Assembly: GCA_013399855.1 (NCBI GenBank)
Contig: VXAY01002248.1
Location: 365,566 to 429,565, forward strand
DNA: 64,000 bases
Source of the DNA: Oxyruncus cristatus
Lineage: Eukaryota; Chordata; Aves; Passeriformes; Cotingidae
Direction: 5' to 3'
Made by a program: the position numbers and the translations under genes
The notes under the pieces: model-generated
The model's input: the letters and a program-made list of their open reading frames with translations, nothing else
Told to the model about the DNA's origin: nothing
Database searches by the model: none
Part shown: positions 22,928 through 34,030 of the stretch, piece after piece
How the letters are laid out: the number at the start of each line of letters is the position of its first letter
Numbering within the stretch: the first letter of the stretch is position 1

Positions 22928-23863
22928 TGTATTTGGTTTACATGGCAAGGTTTTAGTATGAGGTGGGAATACAGGGGTGACTTCTGTGAGAAGCTGCTGG
23001 AAGCTTCCAATTATGTCCTGCAGAGCCAATTCCAGCCGGCTCCAGGATGGACCTGCTGCTGTCCAAGGCTCAGCCCGTCCGGTGCCTCTGTGGGGAAGGT
23101 GTGAGTAAATCTCTGCAATGGCAACTACAGCCAGAGAGAGGAGTGAGAATGCGTGAGCACAACAGGCCTGCAGACACCCAGGTCAGAGCAGGAGGGGCAA
23201 GAGGTGTTTAGATTCCCCTGCAGCCCACAGTGAAGACCATGGTGAGGTAGCTATGCCCCTGTAGCTCATGGAGGTCCACAGGGGAGCAGAGATCCACTTG
23301 TGGCGAACTCCAGGCCGGAGTAGGTGGATGCCCAGATGAGTCTGTGGCCCTGTATGAAGCCTGTGCTGTGCAGGGTCCTGGCAGGACCTGTGGTCCGATG
23401 GAGAGAGGAGCCCACACTGGACAGAGTTTCCTGTCAAGACCTGTGACCTCGTGGGGGATCCACTCTGGAGCTGTCTGTTCCTGAGGAACTGTCTCTGTGG
23501 AAGAGATCCACAGTGGAGCAGCCTGTTCCTGAAGGACTGCACACCATGGGGCGAGATCCACACTGTAACAGTTTATGAAGAACTGCAGCCCTTAGAAAGG
23601 TCCCACACTGGAGCAGTTCAGGAAGGATTGCCTCCTGTGAAACAGAGCACACAGTGGAGCAAGACAAGAGTGTGAGGAGTCCAACCCCTGTGGAGGAAGG
23701 AGCAGCAGAGACAACAAGTGATGAATTGACCAACACCCATTCCCTGTTCCTTTGCAGTGTTGAAGGGGAGAAGGCAGAGAAATCAGGACTGAAGATGAGC
23801 CTGGGAAGGAGGGAGAGGTGGGGGGAAGATGTTTTAAGATTTGGTTTTATTTCTCATTGTCCT
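22928..23863 (+). mobile_element. solo LTR, 5' part (family A, endogenous retrovirus)
   Basis: Begins TGTATTTGGTTTACATGGCA and carries GGTGACTTCTGTGAGAAGCT, CCAGCCGGCTCCAGGATGGA and GCCTGGGAAGGAGGGAGAGG. From memory this is an LTR family common in bird genomes; its reverse complement begins GTGGTGGGTTGACC, and the same family occurs inverted at 40489-41557. The LTR is interrupted at 23863 by an RTE retrotransposon and resumes at 25278. Without that insert it is about 1.1 kb. No gag, pol or env sequence and no primer-binding site flank it, so it is a solo LTR left by recombination between two LTRs. The retroviral class was not determined. Confidence 0.82.
23457..23667 (+). repeat. imperfect tandem array of 45-50 bp inside LTR A
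   Basis: Four units start at about 23457, 23505, 23555 and 23600, each beginning GATCCAC or GTCCCAC, followed by a TGGAGCAG-like word and by a GAAGAACTG or GAAGGACTG word; a partial fifth unit follows. The array raises local G+C and keeps spurious frames open on both strands (a 126-codon minus frame at 23183-23563). The inverted copy at 40.5-41.6 kb has the same kind of repetition, so the array is a property of the LTR family. Confidence 0.75.
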
Positions 23864-23865
23864 GT

Positions 23866-25128
23866 TACCCGCTATCACAGAAGACCTTCTACCTGAAAGC
23901 CAATGTGGTTTCAGAGCCAATAGGAGCACCACAGGCATGGTATTTGTTCTCAGACAGCTGCAAGAGAAGTGTAGGGAACAGAATAAAGGACTCTATGTAA
24001 CTTTTGTTAATTTCACTGAAGCTTTTGATACTGAAAAGGTCTGTGGCAGATTTTGGAACAATTGGGATGTCACTCCAGGTTCCTCAAAATTATCGTTTTG
24101 CTTCATGACGATCAGCAAGGCCAAGTCAGATATGGTAACACACTTTCTGAGCCCTTTCTAATAACCAATGGTGTGAAAAAAGGTTGCGTTCTTGCACCAA
24201 CTTTATTCACGATCTTCTTCAACATGATGCTCCAAAGGGCCACGGTAGACCTCGATGAAGAAAACGGTATCTACCTCCGATATCGTACTGATGGAAGCCT
24301 CTTCAACCTCAGGCAACTGAAGGCCCACACTAAGACTCTCCGTCATCTTGTCCGTGAGCTGCTTTTTGCTGACGATGTCACCCTCGTCACCCACACAGAA
24401 GCAGCCCTGCAGTGTTTAACATCCTGCTTTGCAGAGGCTGCTGAGCTNNNNNNNNNNNNNNNNNNNNNNNNNNNNNNNNNNNNNNNNNNNNNNNNNNNNN
24501 NNNNNNNNNNNNNNNNNNNNNNNNNNNNNNNNNNNNNNNNNNNNNNNNNNNNNNNNNNNNNNNNNNNNNNNNNNNNNNNNNNNNNNNNNNNNNNNNNNNN
24601 NNNNNNNNNNNNNNNNNNNNNNNNNNNNNNNNNNNNNNNNNNNNNNNNNNNNNNNNNNNNNNNNNNNNNNNNNNNNNNNNNNNNNNNNNNNNNNNNNNNN
24701 NNNNNNNNNNNNNNNNNNCGCTTCCATCAGTGTTGTCTCCGCTCAATCGTCAACATCCACTGGACTGACAAAGTGACCAATGTGTCACTTTTCTGGAATA
24801 TGCTGCGGTCACAAGTATTGAGGCCATGTTACTGAGAACACAGCTGCGTTGGGCAGGGCACGTCTCCAGGATGAAGGACCACCGCCTCCCCAAGACTGTG
24901 CTCTATGGCGAACTCGCCACTGGCTGCCGCAAGAGAGGAACCCCGAAGAGGAGATACAAGGACTGCCTGAAACAACATCTCAGCCTTGGCCATATCGATC
25001 ACCATCATTGGTCTACTCTGGCCTCCAGTTGGGAGGCCTGGAGACGCACTATTTATAATGCTGCTTCTTCTTTTGAGAACACACCCAGAATCATTTCTGA
25101 GGAGAAAAGACAGTTCAGAAAGAACTGA
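23866..25128 (+). pseudogene. RTE reverse transcriptase, broken
   Basis: Three frames together give a reverse transcriptase fragment. Part 1 (to about 24045) has LLPESQCGFRANRSTTGM and LYVTFVNFTEAFDT; the first catalytic aspartate (usual FVD) is Asn, codon AAT at 24009-24011. Part 2 (from about 24047) has LSEPFLITNGVKKGCVLAPT, where the usual Gln before GC is Lys, and the FADD catalytic motif (Asp codons 24371-24376) in RELLFADDVTLVTHTEAAL. After the gap comes RFHQCCLRSIVNIHW. Part 3 (from 24797, open frame 24826-25128) has LRWAGHVSRMKDHRLPK and YKDCLKQHLS, ending at TGA. The two frameshifts lie near 24045 and 24795. The catalytic change and the frameshifts make it inactive. Neighbouring domains, the endonuclease above all, are missing. 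Confidence 0.88.
24448..24718. other. assembly gap (271 N)
   Basis: Run of N inside the reverse transcriptase, just after the FADD motif region. The missing part should hold the end of the palm and the thumb. Because the N length may be arbitrary, the true size is unknown. Confidence 1.
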
Positions 25129-25277
25129 GTCTTGCCAATACCGCCTAAGGAGACTTTCTGCTGTGCCTTTTGCAACTGGACTTGTCCATCTTGCATTGGC
25201 CTTTTTAGCCATCAACGTGCTTGTAGCAAGCATGGGTAGAGTCCTTCCCTAATCTTTGTTCCTGAAGTCTAGCCATG

Positions 25278-25496
25278 ATTTCTCATTGTCCTACTCTGAT
25301 TTAATTGATAACAAACTCATTTCTCTAAGTCAAGCCAGTTTTGCCTGTGACAGCAACTGGTGAGTGATCCTTCTCTGTCCTTATCTCAAGCCAGGAGCCT
25401 TTCATTATATTTTCTCTTCCTTGTCCACCTGAAGAGGGGATTGACAAAGTGGCTGTGGTTAGCATCTGCTGTCTAGCCTGGGTCAACCCACCACAC
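25278..25496 (+). mobile_element. solo LTR, 3' part (family A)
   Basis: The LTR resumes with ATTTCTCATTGTCCTACTCTG after the RTE insertion and continues through GTGAGTGATCCTTCTCTGTCC and AGGGGATTGACAAAGTGGC to GGTCAACCCACCACAC. In the family the final bases are close to ACCACACA, so the terminal CA has mutated. The following TTGA may be the remnant of a short target-site duplication with CTGA before 22928, but this is too short to rely on. Confidence 0.82.
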
Positions 25497-26973
25497 TTGA
25501 TTCATGTGCAGTTCAGGTTCAATAACAGGAGCTGGTTAACCTTGTTTTGGATAGCAAATGTATAAACATGTTAGAAGTAAAGTTTTAGAGAAGTCTATTC
25601 TAAATTATCATTTTGGTGTTTTACGAATTCCACCTCTGGGCAAGCCTTCCTCGAACCTTTCTCTGAATAAGTTAGATAATCAGCTTGAAGAGTCCTTAAG
25701 ATGTCAGAACTTATTTTTTTTCCCCATCATTTCCTTTGCCAAGATTAACAATTTCAAACTTCCATACTTGCTAACTATGCATAATGCATTTCCAGATGTG
25801 AACACTTTAATCCAGCAAATTCTGTTCCAAAAGTAAGATTTCTACTTAAAGAAACCTGGAGTTTGTACAACCTAAACTCTAATAATTTGGCACTAGTTAC
25901 CGTCTTTCTGTCAAGCTGTACAAAAAACCTGTTACAATGAGAGTTTCCACCTTGGAAAAATCATGTTTCCAGTATCCTTTTTTCATCAACTCTATTAACT
26001 TGTACATCTGTAACAGATATGTCTTATTCCTCATTTTCTAACTGTTGGCATCCTCGTTGAGGGTCCTGAGGCATTTTTAAAATCAATATTCAGCTCTGTA
26101 GTAAACCAAATATTAATTTCCCTCTGTAGGAAAGGAAGAAGAGGTACCTTCATTCTATCACTCTATTTTTCTCTTTACTGATCATAAAGTATGTAAAACT
26201 GTAGACTTCTGTCCTGTATCTCGTGTAGTGAATACTTCATGTGTGGTGAAACCATGAATTTTTACCTGTATATGGAGAAGTTTGTCCAAAGGGGTACTAA
26301 CAGCATGTGGATTTTTATTCCAAAACAATCAGATAATAACTTTGTTAAGTTACTGCATTGATATTCTGTCTCTTTCCTCTCCTCTAAAATTCCCACTTTT
26401 CTTTGCTCCTGCATCTCTCCATATACCCTTTCCTCTATTTTTTTTGTGACCTATCTATGTAACACTGATTTTGTATCTGTGAGCAAACAAACAAAGAAGA
26501 AAAAACCTAAATCCAAATCCCCATGATGTTGTGTGAAAAAAAGCTCTATCATTTTATAATACAAAACATTTGAAAAACAGATTAATATGGAGTAATTTAA
26601 AGTTTCCATTCCTAGACATGGAGGGAGACAGAAAGAGAGTACCAGGGAACCGAGATGGAGGGAGGACTGCTTTAATTTATGGTTTGAAAGCATTTCTGTT
26701 TAAACTTGTCCACACAGAGGGTCTGTTGCACAGAAAGAGATTCATTTGCATGAAGTGCTAAAGGTGTGAGCCCCTAAGCAAGTCAGCTCTTGGTGTTCCG
26801 GCGCTAACGATACCGTCCATCACGGCTCAGCCTTCGGTGGGAAGGTACTGAGGCCCAAATGAAGCTGACTATTTTTTATTGTGGTGACCCTGGCACCAGG
26901 CAAATATTGTAGAACATCTTGTGCCAGCAGCCAAAGTGATTTGCATATATTTTTTTTTCTTCTCTCTGAACAG
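25497..26973. other. unique intergenic sequence
   Basis: No repeat recognised. A CpG-retaining stretch lies at about 26800-26840 (GGCGCTAACGATACCGTCC and neighbours), just upstream of the candidate exon at 26974. Confidence 0.45.
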
Positions 26974-27031
26974 AGTGGACAGCTGGCGAATCCTTACGCC
27001 TATTAATCTTTCAGTGCGCAATCATCTCTTG
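26974..27031 (+). other. candidate exon, plus strand, splice-bounded
   Basis: A tract of T and C ending CTCTCTGAACAG precedes AGTGGACAGCTGG; 58 bases later TCTCTTG is followed by GTATGT. Both splice sites are good. In one frame the segment reads VDSWRILTPINLSVRNHLL; the other two frames have a stop or an unlikely sequence. It keeps more CpG than the surroundings and lies 130 bases after another CpG-rich patch. I do not recognise the peptide. It could be an exon of a host gene, an exon of a non-coding RNA, or chance. Confidence 0.28.
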
Positions 27032-28420
27032 GTATGTAACAACTATTTTTCAATCTTTGGGGCATCAACTGAAGTAATGAATAATTCTGTTGTATTCTTG
27101 CAGGACTGATGGGCACTGTGGAGGAACACATTAGGTTTGAGGGTGAAGAGAAGGAGGGAGAGGGGAAATGCTGGCATAAGGCAAAGAGCCTATTATTGCC
27201 TTTTCATTGCAGCAAACAAAAAGAATTCTTTCTAATCTGCTCCTCAGGGGATCACCATAAAACTCCGACCATCTATACATATTTTGTGTGTGTGTGCACA
27301 CACGTGAGCATCTGTGTTAAACTTTCTTGCTGCCAGGTAGGATTTTTAGTACTTCCAAGCTCTTGGGGTCTCTAGTCTAAAACTAAATTGGTGAAGCTAT
27401 AAAAGCTTTAGTCTCTCTTGGCCCAGAACCTGAAATGTCTGTGCCAGCTTCGCAGAACAAGCCGTGGCAGTATGAAAAACACAATGCAAGACACTATGTG
27501 TGATTGAACAATGGACTCAGGTATCCAGTCTTGTGTAAAAATGAAAAGGGAAGGAATATTTTGATAATTTAATCAGGTCTAAATTGAAAGGAAGATCCAT
27601 ATTTGATGGAAAAATGTGGTAGAGATCTGTGGGATTAAGTTCTGTTGTGAGATTTTAGAAAATTCTTATTAATATGTTTAAAACTAGAATCCTGATAATT
27701 ATTCATAACAAAGCACATTGGTCTAGAAAGTAGCAACAGCAGGACGAGAAAAAGGCTGGATAAGTTTTCTGTGTTAAAAAGGGATCCTTACCGCAGAAGT
27801 TTCTTCTTCCCTTTAATTTTGAGGACTGCTTAGGGCTGTTAAATAACCTTTCATGATCCCTCCCAGTGATCCCTACTGCACTGCCGTGCATGGAGGATTG
27901 TAGTGTCCTGCAAATGTTGTGTCACAGGAGCATCAGTTCTCTTGAGATCCCTGTTCTAACTCGGATGGGTTGTGTTGTTCATATACTGTAGATCAAGGTA
28001 GAGCACACTGAAGCAAAATTTGCAGATTACACACTGATCTGGCTCAACATCCTTTTGAAGTGCCATCACTCTGTCCCTCTCCTCCTTTACATTTGCTTTT
28101 GCTGCCTCTCCTTATTGCAATGCAAATAATTTACCTTTGAGTGAAGCCTTTGAGTCTGTGACAGACAAACATGATGGAGAGAAGGCACACATTTCATTTT
28201 ACATAAAAAACCAAACCAAATCAAAGCAAAAATATCAGTCACTGAACAAGAAATAAGGCTGGACTCTTAATACAGGAAGGAAGATTTTTCTTAGCATTAA
28301 GTGCATTAAATAATACTCCTTGCTGTGTGCTACCAAAAAGAATACAAAGAAAAAAAAAATCCAGTATTCAGAGAAAACTCTATCAATAAAGTTCATGGGT
28401 ATTCCAGCAATTTGATGCAG

Positions 28421-28421
<1 letters not shown>
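27032..28421. other. unique intergenic sequence
   Basis: Nothing recognised apart from a short TGTGTGTG/CACACA alternation near 27290. Confidence 0.45.
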
Positions 28422-28460
<39 letters not shown>

Positions 28461-28524
28461 TACTACTACTACTATTACTATTATTACTATTACTATTATT
28501 ACTACTATTACTATTATTATTATT
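28422..28524. repeat. trinucleotide microsatellite, ATT and ACT mosaic
   Basis: About 103 bases of three-base units: some 13 ATT units, then ACT units, then mixed ATT and ACT. Its frame encodes a run of leucines in a spurious 75-codon frame. Interrupted arrays of this kind usually mutate more slowly than pure ones. Confidence 0.96.
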
Positions 28525-30357
28525 CCCTAGCTTAGATAATTTGTTAGTCTAAAAAAAGAGGAACAAAAGCAGTACAAATCATTTACTCTATTGCAAAAGA
28601 GAGATGCTTCAGCAGAATGGGATGTTAAGAACTCTTCAAGGGGTCACCCCACAGAATGTTGATGAACTCCCTCCCAGATCCCCCTTTAAACATACACAAT
28701 ACACTGGCATATAATTAAATAAGTGTTATTTGATTATCAGTCAAATACTCATTGCAAATGGTACCAACCCCTTTGGAAGGCACCCAGCCTACTTCCAATT
28801 AAAAACTACCTGACCATAAATAATAAAAGCTTATTACATACACAGTAAATAATGGTTCTCGAAATAATGTATTTCAGGAGACATATTTTAAGGACACCAT
28901 ATGTGATCCCTGTATAATGAGCTCTTCTCTCTATCAGTCGAACCAGCAGCCTCTCAAATCTTGAGAGTTGAAAAGATTAATTTTTTGGTTTAATTTTTTT
29001 CCCCCTAATCATTAACAAGTTGTTTTTCTTTCTCCGTTTTTAAAATTAAACTATCTGTTTTCTGCATTCTCATTCCCCTTCACAGTAAACAAAAAATCTG
29101 TAATTTAAAAATAAATTTTCAGAAAAGAAGGAGATAAGATAATAATTTTTGGAGACACAATTAGTGTACATAGGAGGATGTTCATATGGAATATATATGT
29201 CTATGTGATGTGCATCTCTGTGTTTGGTATTATGTTTCTGTACATGCATATTTGTATATATGTGTATATAAATATACAGCTAATGTAGACATAATGCTAA
29301 AATCAGCTTCTGATGTTAATGACACACTGAACAGCAAAACCCTTTATGAATATCTTATTTTTAATATAATTTTGGGTGTTCAAAATGAAGATATTATATG
29401 ATTTTTGTACTTAAAGCATGGAATTACTGATAAAAATAGGAATGGGATTCGTCCACACAGGAACAGGAAAGATTTTTTCCATACTGGCTACAGTCAAACT
29501 CCTACTGCATAATGAGTCAAACTACCAGTTTAATAGGAAATATTAATTCTTATACTCTGGATTTTTTAGTACCTAGACCTTTCCTCGCAGAGATATCTCT
29601 ATGTACATACACACACAAACATAAACAAATGCACATTATATGTCCACGTTCAAAGCCCTAAAAAAGTTTTACAAATTATGTAGAAAAAACCCTAAGGATT
29701 AAAACCTACCACATATAACATCCAGAACTGAAATGTATTTAAAACAGGAAATATGAATAATATAGTTGCCATTCCCAATTGGAAGGGGAACATGAGCATC
29801 ATTCAAAGGACACTGAAGCAGGTAACAGCATTTATGTTTCCGCTTTTGGAAAGTCCCATACATGACTTCAAGCTATCAGGACCATGGCTGTTACTAGGAG
29901 TCACCCTACAGGTTATACCATGACTATCTACCTGATAGGTTTCACAGCTTTCTGTGCTGCAGAAACAAAAAAAAAAAACAATAGAAAACAAATTATTAAG
30001 AGAAATGAATCTGAAGTTAGGAAGATTATTGGGAAAGAGACACAGCAAGGATACACCAGTGACAGCCACAAACACTGGAGCCAAAGCAGTCTGGTTTCCA
30101 GTAGGTGTGTGCACTTTTTGTTTGATTGACTTTTCACTGAATTATGTTAAAATTTTCCGTTATCTCCACATATAATGATAACTTTTTTTTTTTCTTGTCC
30201 CACTGTTCATGATCTGTAGTGGTTTGTGCTTCTTAGTAATGATATCAATGTAAGCAGCCATTGAGCTGTCTGCACTCGAGAGATTGTGTATATTCCTTTG
30301 TTCATGCATTCTTGCCATTAAATGTTGAGTATTTGAAAAGCCAGGAAATTCTGTGAT
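28525..30357. other. unique intergenic sequence
   Basis: AT-rich, with TATATG alternations near 29188-29270. No gene or interspersed repeat recognised. Confidence 0.45.
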
Positions 30358-30470
30358 TTTTTGGTTGGTTGGTTGGTTGATTGTGTTTTTTGTTTGGTTG
30401 TTTTTTGTTCTGTGTGGTTTTGGTTTTAGTTTGTTTGTTTTGGGTTTTTGTGTTGTTTTTTTTTTTTTTT
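30358..30470. repeat. TTGG and T-rich low-complexity region
   Basis: Begins with five TTGG units, continues as G-interrupted T runs and ends in a T run of about 16. Confidence 0.85.
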
Positions 30471-31717
30471 CCTAGATGGTGCTGAAACCATCGGCCTTGA
30501 TGTTTTATTGGTATTTGAAAGGATTAGGACTTTGAGTTGTTTTGATTGTGAGAAGGGTCATATTTGACTTCCACAATGAAGACAGCACAAGGAAAAATAT
30601 GCTTGTGTTCTATCCAGCTACCACAATTACTTTATCTGCTTCCTCTATTGTTATTATTATTATTCAAATCTGTGAGTACTTAATTATCTTGAGACTATCA
30701 CTCCTCAGCTCCACTGGGTTTAAAATAGTCAAAAAGTTCAGAAAGATATTGTGGTAGTCCCAGATACACCTACAGACCAATTGATCATATTGCCTTATTC
30801 CCACAGGAAACCAGCTTACACATAATTATAATTTATTGCAAAAGAGACTGGAACCCTCATGTCCCACAGATAAGTATCTAGGCCATGGAAATGTGTCTCT
30901 GTGTCTGCCTGCATCTTCTGACCATCTGCCTCTCTTTGTGTATTTCTCTTGTAATCCAGTTTCACATATAAACTAGAATAATTCCAACTACAAACACTAA
31001 AAAGGAAAACCGTTTCATAACACTATATTCTTTTACTTAATGGTGGAAGTTTTAGGTCTCAGTATACCCTAAGGAAAAGAGGGAATTTGATACTAAATCT
31101 TTTGTAAATGTGTAACCCCACCATACCAGAAGGAGCATCTACCCTGTAAATGCCTGTAAACATTCAATTTTCTTACAGATTTTTTTTAAAAACTCTTGAG
31201 AGATGTTTCCCAGAAGTAAGTAGCATAGGGATGAGATCTCAAAATAGACTGAGGGGTCCAGTACAACTGGGCATAGTCATTGTATTATTCTTTCTCCTGC
31301 ACTAAGAAAGCTGTGTATTTAATGGGAGGCATGACTGTGCCAAGGAAAAGCAAAGGGACACTGAGGAGAGAAGTGTGTTTGAAACTACCCTTCTTTTTTA
31401 ATATCTGAACTCTTCTTTTAAGGGCCATCTCTGAAAGCATGGTCTGCAGGGCTTAAAATACTTTTTTTTTTTTTTTTAATTTAGTCATACATAGTATACC
31501 TTTGGGCTTTGTTTTGCTAATGCTGCTATTTGGGGAACAGGAGGGCAAGACGGTGCAAGCATTTGATGCAACATCCAACCATTACAGCACCTGTAAAGAA
31601 ACAGAAGTAGAAACAGAAACATATAGGATTAGCTCAGATCTAAGCTTCTGTAGATCAAATTCCTCATACGTGAGGAAACTGGCTTAAAGGAAGAACAGTT
31701 CAGAAGGGCATGTAGTT
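30471..31717. other. unique intergenic sequence
   Basis: Nothing recognised; T run near 31463. Confidence 0.45.
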
Positions 31718-31987
31718 ATGGGAGAAGAGGGAATGGTTTTAAAAAGAAAGGGTAGCTTTAGGTCAGACACTGGGAAGAAATTCCTCCCTGTGAGGATGGT
31801 GAGGCCCTGGCACAGGTCGCCCAGGGAAGCTGTGGCTTCCCCATCCCTGGAGGTGTTCAAGGCAAGGTTGGACAGGGCTTGGAGCAACCTGGGGTAGTGG
31901 AAGATGTCCCTGCCCACGGCAGGAGGAGTTGGAAAAAAATGGTGTTTAAGGTCCAATTCCAGCCCAAACTATTCTCTAATTCTATGA
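31718..31987 (+). mobile_element. CR1 3'-end fragment
   Basis: GAGGGAATGGTTTTAAAAAG, CACTGGGAAGAAATTCCTCC, GGTCGCCCAGGGAAGCTGTG, CATCCCTGGAGGTGTTCAAGG, GGAGCAACCTGGGGTAGTGG and the tail CTCTAATTCTATGA give the full order of a CR1 3' region. No open frame. It is closer to the subfamily of the 1.3-kb copy than to the 15.7-kb copy. Confidence 0.95.
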
Positions 31988-33779
31988 AATGTATAAACAA
32001 AACCCAACACCTGTGACCATGCCATACACCTCTCCAGCTGAAGTGGTGGCATTACTCAGCAGGAGCCACGGAGGGATACATTGGATAGTGTGACTTAGGA
32101 GAGCACTATTTCAGGGAGACCTGGATTTAGGAGCAAGTCTGTATTTTAGTCATCCCAAATATTGAATTAAAATCCTTTGTGTAGGGGCCACTAAATGTGT
32201 CCTCCAGAGGGCTCAGTGAGCTGTCAACAGGTCCCCACTGACTTCTCACTGAGACCATAAGAGGTGCATCATGATCATTTTACCTGATGAAGGAGAACAC
32301 TTACTGTAGCCATTTTTCACCTTCCCACAATATAATGATGCAAAACAAGATCTCTACTTTGTCACTGGTTTCAAACACCAGGCTGCTGTACTTGTGACCA
32401 CCTACCAACAAGATCCCAAAACAAACCCAGAAATTTTAGAGCATATTGCCCTCTATCGCTCACTCAGATATCATGACCTGCTTTATAATACTTATACACA
32501 TCTTCACTATAATTTTTACTTGACCTATGGTCATTTTGGATCCAACCAGAAAGATGACCTCCTCTGGTTTCAAACCATCTTGCGTTCCAGACTGATAATA
32601 TTATTTTTGATGCCCATGTTCCGTCACCTCCAAACCTCTGGATTAATCAGGATTCCTGCAGCCACATAAAAATTACTACTACTTAGACGTGGAGGCAATA
32701 ATGCTATTAGAAGTATCTAGAAAATTTCTGGTTAAACAGAAAGGACATGTTGATTGTCCCCTGTAACATCTCTATAATTTCATGGGAAATGATTGCATAA
32801 ATGCTCATTCTTTCAGGTGAATAACAAAGGTTTTCAACTTTAGTAATAACAGAAGAACCAAAACAAATTTTTTAATGTTTCAAAATTTGTCCTAGTTTTG
32901 TTTCTTCATCATCGTTATAATTTCAAAGAGGAAATAGGTATTTTTTTTCTTTTGTTGTCTCAGGAAAATCCCTACTAGTATCAGAATATTTTACTTATGT
33001 CATTTTAAACAACTCTCTGTAGAATATAAGAAGCCAGCAAACTGTTTTTTATTTCATTAATAAATCTCTGTTGTTTGTTGTTTTAAGTGAAAATAGGAAA
33101 GGACATGGGGAAAATGGACATGAGTAAGTCTCAGGTAACACATAATGCCAGGAATCTTTCTAATTATTTGTTTTCACAGTTCTGTGGCTTACTGCTACCC
33201 TATGAATTACCTCATGGGTTTTTTTTCACTTTTTTTTTTTTTTTCACAATCTCAGACAATGGTTTCAGTTGAAGTGAGCTGGAATCAATTTTAAAATGGA
33301 GGACTGTTCACCCAGAGAGGGAAAGTTCTTCGGTTGCAACCAGATAGCAACATGTTGAGAAACACAAGTTTCTGTGGCCCAGTGTCTACATCCCAAAACT
33401 GAAATGAATTTGGACATGCGTCACAAGGCAAATAACCAAGGACCTAAACGAGCAAAAAACCTTAACCCATGACCAACAACAAAAAGGTTTGGGTTTTTTG
33501 TTTTTTTTTTTTTGCTTTCTACTACTTCATCTCTCAGCTCTATATGAGCTGATGTGATACTTTTCAAACAATGCAATAGGAAATGAAACAACTTGAGTAA
33601 GAAACTTATGATTTACTGTGATACATAATAATGTGTCACATGGACCGTTTAAAAGACAAGGCTAAGCAGAATCTACTGCTGAATAAACTTTTACAAGGGA
33701 ACATTGATTTGGTAGTTACTTCTTCTTGAGAAGAGGAAGCTATGAGAAGACTCATATGGGCCTCCAACCTCTGGCTTTT
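31988..33779. other. unique intergenic sequence
   Basis: No gene. T runs near 33228-33244 and 33495-33512. The 91-codon frame at 32394-32669 shows no domain. Confidence 0.45.
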
Positions 33780-34030
33780 GGAGCTACTGTTGTTGCCAGA
33801 GCCTTTGGTCCTTGTCTAAGCTACACTGCAGGCATGTCTGTGCCCCAGTCCTCCACAGTGCTGACCCTAACCTGCTGACTAGGCTTCCTGGCCTCAGATC
33901 TGTTTCATCACCAAGTACCAGTCTGGGAATTCCTGCCTGTGGCTGGCCCTGGTTAACACCACGAGACCTGCTCGTCATGGTGTCAGCCTCAACTTCTGGC
34001 TTATCTTCCCCTGCTTTTGTTGCTCCTTGA
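33780..34030. other. G+C-raised segment, origin unknown
   Basis: About 250 bases clearly richer in C and G than the flanks, open in one frame on each strand (72 and 86 codons). Composition suggests an old repeat or retrocopy, but I recognise no family or protein. Confidence 0.3.

Larger units (their letters stand above)
23864..25277 (+). mobile_element. 5'-truncated RTE-type LINE, possible AviRTE, nested in LTR A
   Basis: The insertion splits LTR A and is flanked by a perfect 15-bp target-site duplication, ATTTCTCATTGTCCT, at 23849-23863 and 25278-25292. It carries the middle and C-terminal parts of an RTE-like reverse transcriptase and about 150 bases of 3' UTR ending AAGTCTAGCCATG. The apurinic endonuclease domain is lost by 5' truncation, the usual outcome of target-primed reverse transcription. 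The 271-base assembly gap lies inside it. RTE elements are rare in birds; AviRTE is known from a few tropical bird lineages and filarial nematodes through horizontal transfer. Assignment to AviRTE is by memory of the protein style and is not proven. It inserted after the LTR did. Confidence 0.88.

Noticed and set aside
23183..23736. Long minus-strand frames (126, 117 and 100 codons) in one place
   Set aside because: They lie in the tandem array of LTR A and overlap in different frames. G+C-rich repeats of a length close to a multiple of three keep them open; no domain is seen.
28325..28552. 75-codon frame with a run of about 30 leucines
   Set aside because: It is a translation of the ATT/ACT microsatellite.
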